The translations under genes were made by a program, and so were the position numbers. The notes beneath the pieces are model-generated. The model ran no database searches and had not been told where the DNA came from. It worked only from the letters and a program-made list of their open reading frames with translations. From Phycisphaerae bacterium (GTDB lineage Bacteria > Planctomycetota > Phycisphaerae > SM23-33), in NCBI GenBank assembly GCA_030628445.1, contig DAOVQV010000024.1, forward strand, positions 1-10,804: a stretch of 10,804 bases of DNA, written 5' to 3'. Positions 7,084 to 10,804 of the stretch are shown in pieces. The number at the start of each line of letters is the position of its first letter. Position 1 is the first letter of the stretch.

Positions 7084-8418
7084 CTAGCGATCAAAAGCGG
7101 ACGGATACTTTGTTGGTTGATGCATGATCGTCTGTCTTTGGAGCCGAAGGGCCTTGTACCGTCTGTCTAATTGCCCAATGATATCCGATAGCTCCTTGTC
7201 AGAGAGGCCCAGCCTTGGGTGCTGCTCGTTTAGCTTGCGCACGCGACACAGGAGGGAGATCGCAGAGGCAACAAGTCTTTCCTCTTCATGCACAGATCTG
7301 GTTTGGTTCCCTATCGACCGCCCGCGGAACGCCTCGCGTGCACCTTCCGCGGTTGGCACCGCCTTCAAAGCCTTATCAACTTTCTTGGCTGCCGCCCTGA
7401 CATCTGCTATCGCCGCTTCAAGTTCTTTCCTATCAGCTTGGCAAATCTTCTCCCCCCGATCAGACTTGGTCCATTTGGCAAACCCCAGTTTCCTGCCGAG
7501 TTCTTCATACCCATTTACGGTGTCACAAGCTAGGCCACATTTAACCGCTTCCATGGCGGTGAGGGTCAATATGCGTCCTGTTCTCGTGAGCATTGTTGCC
7601 CCCGTCCCTTCGGCGACAGACGGCTTCCCGTTCGTTTTAGTAATGTGGAGCTCTATGTCCTTGTCCATCATTGCTTCAGCAAGGATGCCCTGATGCCCCG
7701 CTCTTTCCGCTACGGCTCGCCATTTTGCGCGTAGGAAAGACAGGAACTTTTCTTCAACTACCTCAGTGATTCGCCATGGTAGTACTATGATAGGAACGGC
7801 GGCACCGATCGCCGCTTGGGGTTCAGCGTAAATCTCCTTGCATGCAAGGGTGATGATCGCCGCTGCGCTCCCCGCCTCTTTGACGTAGGCTACGAGGCGA
7901 ATATCGTTTGTGCGGCATAGAACGTCGAGGATTTTATCAGTCTCACGGATGGAGCCCCCGCCCGAGTCTATCTCCAACACAACCACGTCGGGGTTGACTT
8001 CCCGTGCATCTTTTAGACATTCTTCAAGCAGGTCTGCCATAACGAACAGTCCAATTTCCCCTTTGATAGGGATGACGTAGAAGCTCGGTCCCTCTATCTT
8101 GGGACTCTTGTCGGGCTTAACAGTTTCCTTGCGTATCTTTTCCTTCGTCTGGGTTTTCAATTCGCCTTCGGTGATGTTGGCGACGTTCTCGGTCTTGAAG
8201 GTCCTGGGCGCCTTCATCCCGAAGCTGTGAATCTCGAACGTGACGGTCTTCGCATCCCGCCCAAGCAGCTTGCCCTCGAAGCTGCGGCCGTCCTTCAACA
8301 GAAGCGTATCGGCGGGGCACCGGCAGGCGGTCGCCAGCAAAACCCCAAAGACGCAGACACAACCCAGAAAAACCCGAAGACGGGACCTACTTATTGAAAC
8401 GACCGACTTCACAAACAT
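7084..8418 (-). CDS. Secreted ClpP-fold serine protease, NfeD/SppA-like, no NfeD OB domain
   Basis: A 444-residue protein. Residues 1-37 are a signal peptide (basic start, then FLGCVCVFGVLLATA), with Cys32/Cys34 near the end of the hydrophobic part. Residues 38-85 resemble the small beta domain seen at the start of planctomycete secreted proteins (LLLKDGRSFEGKLL). Residues 110-315 are a ClpP/crotonase-like S49/NfeD protease fold: oxyanion-type DSGGG (151-155), candidate nucleophile Ser184 in AGSAAAIITLA, IGAAVPI (204-210) and the terminal TAMEAVKCGLA. A Lys/Arg-rich helix holding Lys232 may supply the general base, but I cannot fix the residue. The C-terminal 120 residues are helical, not an OB fold. 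ATG 8418 is chosen because AGAGG lies 4 bases upstream and the promoter's predicted transcript start (about 8453) leaves no room for the longer frame. The middle of the gene is lower in GC than its ends. Probably acts in membrane-protein quality control outside the cytoplasm (inference). Confidence 0.88.
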   Translation of the reverse strand: MFVKSVVSISRSRLRVFLGCVCVFGVLLATACRCPADTLLLKDGRSFEGKLLGRDAKTVTFEIHSFGMKAPRTFKTENVANITEGELKTQTKEKIRKETVKPDKSPKIEGPSFYVIPIKGEIGLFVMADLLEECLKDAREVNPDVVVLEIDSGGGSIRETDKILDVLCRTNDIRLVAYVKEAGSAAAIITLACKEIYAEPQAAIGAAVPIIVLPWRITEVVEEKFLSFLRAKWRAVAERAGHQGILAEAMMDKDIELHITKTNGKPSVAEGTGATMLTRTGRILTLTAMEAVKCGLACDTVNGYEELGRKLGFAKWTKSDRGEKICQADRKELEAAIADVRAAAKKVDKALKAVPTAEGAREAFRGRSIGNQTRSVHEEERLVASAISLLCRVRKLNEQHPRLGLSDKELSDIIGQLDRRYKALRLQRQTIMHQPTKYPSAFDR

Positions 8419-8459
8419 TTTTCCTCTTTCCGGGAGGCGGCATGGGGCGACCAAAGACT

Positions 8460-8488
8460 ATCTTAAGTCCATTGCTCGCGATGGTCAA
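8460..8488 (-). promoter_or_regulatory. Sigma70-like promoter of the ClpP-fold protease gene
   Basis: On the minus strand, -35 TTGACC (8488-8483), a 17-base spacer and -10 TAAGAT (8465-8460) match 5/6 and 4/6 of the consensus. The predicted start near 8453 gives a leader of about 35 bases before ATG 8418. So the protease has its own promoter and does not depend only on ricT upstream. Confidence 0.6.
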
Positions 8489-8497
8489 GTCCATCGC
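8465..8497. repeat. Possible operator: inverted repeat over the -35 plus a direct repeat
   Basis: GCGATGG (8478-8484) and CCATCGC (8491-8497) form a perfect 7+7 inverted repeat with a 6-base centre that covers the -35 box of the protease promoter. AAGTCCAT also occurs twice (8465-8472 and 8487-8494), 22 bases apart, about two helical turns. The first copy touches the -10 and the second the -35. This arrangement is typical of a repressor site. Confidence 0.45.
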
Positions 8498-8572
8498 TTA
8501 GAGGCGTTAACTGCTCTAGGAGTTGGACGGCGCTGGATAGAACGGTCCGCCGTGCGGGATACGTTACGGGCA

Positions 8573-9955
8573 TTATTCTTTCTTCGGCCGGCGGCGCTTC
8601 CGTCTGCGTTTTTTCTTTGAGTCCGGGCTGCTTTGCGGAGCTTTCCCCGGCTGGCGCCCCGCCGAACCTCCCGCCGCGGACGCTGAAGGAAGGGCCCGCG
8701 CAGACTTGGGCTTGTGGTCATGGCGGCGCCGGCGCCCTGTTCTTTTCTTCCTCCGCTTTGTCGGCGGTTCGGCCGATGGTTTTTCCTGTTCGCGCTGAGC
8801 TTCGTCCTTCTGTTGCTGTGTGGGTATTACCGCGGGTGGCTCGGCGGGCGCGGGGCGCTGGGGCGCCTCCTGGTCGGCCTCGGGCGGTGGTGGAGACGGT
8901 GCGGGCTGTTCGGCGGGGCGGGGGACCTCCCGCGGACGCTGCCCAGGCGGCGCCGGCGGCGCCGGCGGCGTCACGTCGCGCTCGATGACCTCGTCACTTC
9001 CCACCACCACTACGCTGCCGTCCGCCGTGGTCAGCTTTAGAAGTTGGGTCAGAATCTGCGTGTCGGTTACCCTTCCGATCCGGTCTTTCGTGCGGACCCA
9101 GGTGTTTCTCTTCGGTAAGGTCTTTCGCAGCTCGTCGTATGTCGCGTCCTCGAAGCGCAGGCAGCACATCAGCCTCCCGCAGCGGCCCGAGATCTTCGAG
9201 GGGTCCAGCGTGGCCTTTTGCATCTTGGCCATTCGCATGGAGACCGGCTTGAGGTGTTTGAGGAACTCCTGGCAGCAGCACCGCTGCCCGCAGCGCTCGT
9301 AATCCCCGACCAACCTGGCCTCGTCGCGCGCCCCGACCTGGCGCATCTCGATCCGCGTGCGATACTGAGCGGCGAGCTTGCGCACCAGCTCTCTGAAGTC
9401 CACACGCGATTCAGCCGTGAAGTAAAAGACGATTCGCTCCCCGCCGAGCAGGTGCTCGACGGTGATGATCCTCATCGTCAGCTTCGCCTGGCGGACATGC
9501 TGGCGACAGAATGTAGCTTCCTCGCGGGCCTGGTTCTGAAGGTGCCTGTGGTCGATGATGTCCTGGCGATTGGCGACGCGGAGCACCTTCCCGCCTTCGG
9601 AGAAGGGATAATCCGGCCCGCTGCTTTCGACGTACCCGGCGAGCTGCTCGGGCGTAATCGCTCCACACCCCGCCCGGTCGGATACGGCGGAGATCACCCG
9701 GCCCAGTTCCACACCCCGGTCGGTACGGATCACTACATTCGTTCCCGGGGGCGGCGCAGGATCCAGGGCGTGGCGGAACCGACCTATGTGTCTCATCAGC
9801 CCGTAGCGCACGACCACCGCCGGGCCGGTTTCCCTCTCGCCCTCGGGCGCCTCCGACGGGACCTCCTGAGGTTCGCTTCCCTGGTCGTCCGCCGGTTCGT
9901 CGGGTGCTTGGGGGACCTCGCCATTGGGTTGCGCCGGCGACGTGGGGTCGGACAT
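8573..9955 (-). CDS. ricT: RicT/PSP1-domain iron-sulfur protein with long basic tail
   Basis: A 460-residue protein. Residues 1-45 are an acidic, Pro-rich leader. About 46-330 are the RicT (YaaT)/PSP1 core, with RYG.MRHIGRF, the PSP1 part (FCRQHVRQAKLTMRI, EHLLGGERIVFYF, AESRVDFRELVRKL) and the cysteine clusters C222, C226-C228 and GRCGRLMCCLRFED (C259, C264, C265). In Bacillus, RicT with RicA and RicF forms an Fe-S complex that modulates RNase Y mRNA processing; no RicA or RicF gene is visible here. Residues 328-400 are Pro/Ala/Glu/Gln-rich and 400-460 very basic (KRRKKRTGRRRRH and a last K/R run), so the tail is probably disordered and nucleic-acid binding. Start choice: ATG 9955 has GGAG 7 bases upstream, while the in-frame GTG 9961 has GGAG only 1 base away. 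Its promoter lies at 10122-10150. The protease gene follows 154 bases downstream with its own promoter. Confidence 0.92.
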   Translation of the reverse strand: MSDPTSPAQPNGEVPQAPDEPADDQGSEPQEVPSEAPEGERETGPAVVVRYGLMRHIGRFRHALDPAPPPGTNVVIRTDRGVELGRVISAVSDRAGCGAITPEQLAGYVESSGPDYPFSEGGKVLRVANRQDIIDHRHLQNQAREEATFCRQHVRQAKLTMRIITVEHLLGGERIVFYFTAESRVDFRELVRKLAAQYRTRIEMRQVGARDEARLVGDYERCGQRCCCQEFLKHLKPVSMRMAKMQKATLDPSKISGRCGRLMCCLRFEDATYDELRKTLPKRNTWVRTKDRIGRVTDTQILTQLLKLTTADGSVVVVGSDEVIERDVTPPAPPAPPGQRPREVPRPAEQPAPSPPPPEADQEAPQRPAPAEPPAVIPTQQQKDEAQREQEKPSAEPPTKRRKKRTGRRRRHDHKPKSARALPSASAAGGSAGRQPGKAPQSSPDSKKKRRRKRRRPKKE

Positions 9956-10115
9956 CCGCACACTCCGATCCCGATATATCGGGTCTGGTCGCGGCGGCCC
10001 GCGGCCGGTTGAGTAAGGTTCCAGTGGCCCGGCCCGTCACCGGGGTCCAAACGCCTCGTCGGCGCAAAGTCGCAATCGCCACACCCGCTCAACACTTTGC
10101 AGCAGCGGCGATGCC
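9956..10115 (-). other. Long GC-rich leader of ricT
   Basis: The predicted ricT transcript starts near 10115, leaving about 160 untranslated bases before ATG 9955. The leader has several self-complementary GC-rich stretches (for example around 9991-10010 and 10021-10043) and the 14-base palindrome next to the ribosome site. I recognise no known riboswitch or ribosomal-protein leader in it, and no short ORF with a good start. Confidence 0.45.
9970..9983. repeat. Perfect 14-base palindrome in the ricT leader
   Basis: CCCGATATATCGGG is its own reverse complement and lies just upstream of the GGAG ribosome site (9963-9966) of ricT. As DNA it could bind a dimeric regulator downstream of the promoter. 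As RNA it can form only a weak hairpin because the centre has no loop bases. Confidence 0.6.
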
Positions 10116-10121
10116 AATAGG

Positions 10122-10150
10122 ATTATACCGCCCCAGTCCCAGCTGCGCAA
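10122..10150 (-). promoter_or_regulatory. Sigma70-like promoter of ricT
   Basis: On the minus strand, -35 TTGCGC (10150-10145), a 17-base spacer and a perfect -10 TATAAT (10127-10122). It points to ricT and is back to back with the plus-strand promoter at 10196-10223. Confidence 0.65.
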
Positions 10151-10195
10151 AGGACTTTTGAACGCACCAGCCCCGCCGCGCCGAGCAAAAATCAC

Positions 10196-10223
10196 TTGAA
10201 AGCCCCCTGACGTGATCTATAAT
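10196..10223 (+). promoter_or_regulatory. Sigma70-like promoter of the right-hand genes
   Basis: -35 TTGAAA (10196-10201), a 16-base spacer and a perfect -10 TATAAT (10218-10223). The transcript should start near 10230, about 66 bases before the first gene. It and the ricT promoter fire away from each other, with predicted starts about 115 bases apart. Confidence 0.7.
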
Positions 10224-10295
10224 CAATCAGTTGCACGAGGCCCAGGGCCGGAATCCCCGGGTGGCGCAAGAAAAGCGGCGGGGATGCCCTGCTAA

Positions 10296-10667
10296 TTGTC
10301 CCGCACGAAGGTGCTCAGGCAAGTGAAGTGGCTTATCATCATCCTGTTGGCAGTCGTGGCGGGCTGTCTGCTCATTGAGATCGGCCTGGGCGTCTCGGCC
10401 GCGACGGGTCAGGTCACCTCCGCCGCCGGCGGCGATGTCGTCGCCGTCGCCGGGCAGCTTACAAGCGATTCGTATGGGATATATCTGATAGACACAAGAA
10501 AAGGTACAATGGCTGTGTATCAGTGGCTCCCCAACGTCAAGAAGCTTCGCCTGTTGGCAGCGAGGAATCTTAGTTACGACCTGCAATTGGATGAGTTCAA
10601 TACGGAGCCTTTGGTAAGGCAGATCAAGCAGCTTGTCGAGCAACATAGAAGTTTAGGCGCCGAGTAG
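10296..10667 (+). CDS. Small single-helix membrane protein, unknown function
   Basis: 123 residues: a short basic start, one hydrophobic helix (about 12-35, WLIIILLAVVAGCLLIEIGL), then a soluble domain outside the cytoplasm by the positive-inside rule. The soluble part contains DSYGIYLIDTRKGTMAVYQW, then LRLLAARNLSYDLQLDEFNTEP and a final charged helix. I recall short planctomycete proteins with this YLIDT..MAVYQW...LLAAR pattern, mostly unnamed. The start is uncertain. TTG 10296 follows an in-frame TAA (10293) directly and has no good ribosome site. GTG 10323 has AAGG 11 bases upstream and would begin MKWLIIILL, and GTG 10311 is also possible. The gene ends in a double stop TAGTAG and is followed 45 bases later by the next plus-strand gene, so the two are probably co-transcribed. 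Confidence 0.75.
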   Translation: MSRTKVLRQVKWLIIILLAVVAGCLLIEIGLGVSAATGQVTSAAGGDVVAVAGQLTSDSYGIYLIDTRKGTMAVYQWLPNVKKLRLLAARNLSYDLQLDEFNTEPLVRQIKQLVEQHRSLGAE

Positions 10668-10712
10668 TAGCCCCCCCATACGGGCCGCTTGAGGCGCCGG
10701 GAGTGGATTACC

Positions 10713-10804
10713 ATGGCTAAGAAGATGTATTACACCGAGGCAGAAGCCGCCGCCATGCTTGGCCTCGGTCCCGAGGACTTGGCGAAACTGGTGACCGATC
10801 AGAA
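10713..10804 (+). CDS. Helix-turn-helix (MerR/excisionase-like) protein, N-terminal part only
   Basis: ATG 10713 opens 30 codons up to the window edge: MAKKMYYTEAEAAAMLGLGP and on to DLAKLVTDQ. This resembles the first helices of the MerR/excisionase winged helix-turn-helix family, where a Y.T..EAA..LG pattern begins the DNA-recognition part, and it matches a style common in Phycisphaerae proteins with a longer C-terminal tail. GGGAG (10699-10703) lies 9 bases upstream as ribosome site. Function beyond likely DNA or protein binding cannot be judged from this fragment. Confidence 0.7.
   Translation, partial: MAKKMYYTEAEAAAMLGLGPEDLAKLVTDQ

Noticed and set aside
6709..7170. A 153-codon plus-strand frame.
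   Set aside because: It is antisense to the protease tail duplicate and the end of the protease gene, whose homology to each other proves that the minus strand is the ancestral coding strand.
8524..8556. ACGGCG/CGCCGT hairpin after ricT as a terminator.
   Set aside because: Only a 6-base stem with a 15-base loop and no T-run; it could occur by chance in GC-rich DNA.
10230..10295. Known regulatory RNA in the short leader of the plus-strand membrane gene.
   Set aside because: Only a GCCC/GGGC hairpin can be drawn; no recognised motif.

Overview
The window is GC-rich, gene-dense bacterial chromosome, and its content suggests a planctomycete, probably of the Phycisphaerae. This placement is an inference from gene style: a RicT/PSP1 protein with a long Pro-rich and basic tail, a secreted ClpP-fold serine protease, and at the right end a small one-helix membrane protein followed by a gene whose first 30 residues look like the helix-turn-helix proteins common in that group. 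No rRNA, tRNA, CRISPR array, insertion sequence or replication origin was seen.

Layout. (1) Positions 1-5435, minus strand: a tight operon read right to left. It holds a possible 97-residue leader ORF (5435-5142), an APC-type amino acid permease fused to a PTS EIIA-like domain (5151-3292), a metallo-beta-lactamase/beta-CASP RNA nuclease-like protein (3245-1851), and a large protein with an EF-hand-like loop and C-terminal membrane helices that runs off the left edge (1840 to beyond 1). The genes overlap or are separated by 10-46 bases. The two downstream starts have good Shine-Dalgarno sequences, one of them overlapping the preceding stop codon. (2) Positions 5436-5648: a non-coding divergent region with a 9+9 base inverted repeat. 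(3) Positions 5649-6587, plus strand: a stand-alone PAPS-reductase-family protein with a SGGKDST loop and a cysteine set, of the kind often carried by phages and plasmids. (4) Positions 8418-6637, minus strand: a secreted ClpP/NfeD-type serine protease. Its amber stop is followed directly and in frame by 148 open codons that are a diverged second copy of the protease's own C-terminal region. (5) Positions 9955-8573, minus strand: ricT. (6) Positions 10296-10804, plus strand: the small membrane protein and the partial helix-turn-helix gene.

Three sigma70-like promoters can be read directly. One lies upstream of the protease (TTGACC-17-TAAGAT), with an inverted repeat over its -35. The other two are a divergent pair between ricT (TTGCGC-17-TATAAT) and the right-hand genes (TTGAAA-16-TATAAT). 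The ricT leader is about 160 bases and contains a perfect 14-base palindrome.

The most unusual item is the protease locus: a complete gene of moderate GC, then TAG, then an in-frame, more GC-rich duplicate of its tail. This suggests a mosaic made by recombination between paralogues, or an extension reached by readthrough. The permease-EIIA / beta-CASP / EF-hand membrane protein operon is the next most interesting unit. I did not find clear evidence of a complete new defence or biosynthetic system.
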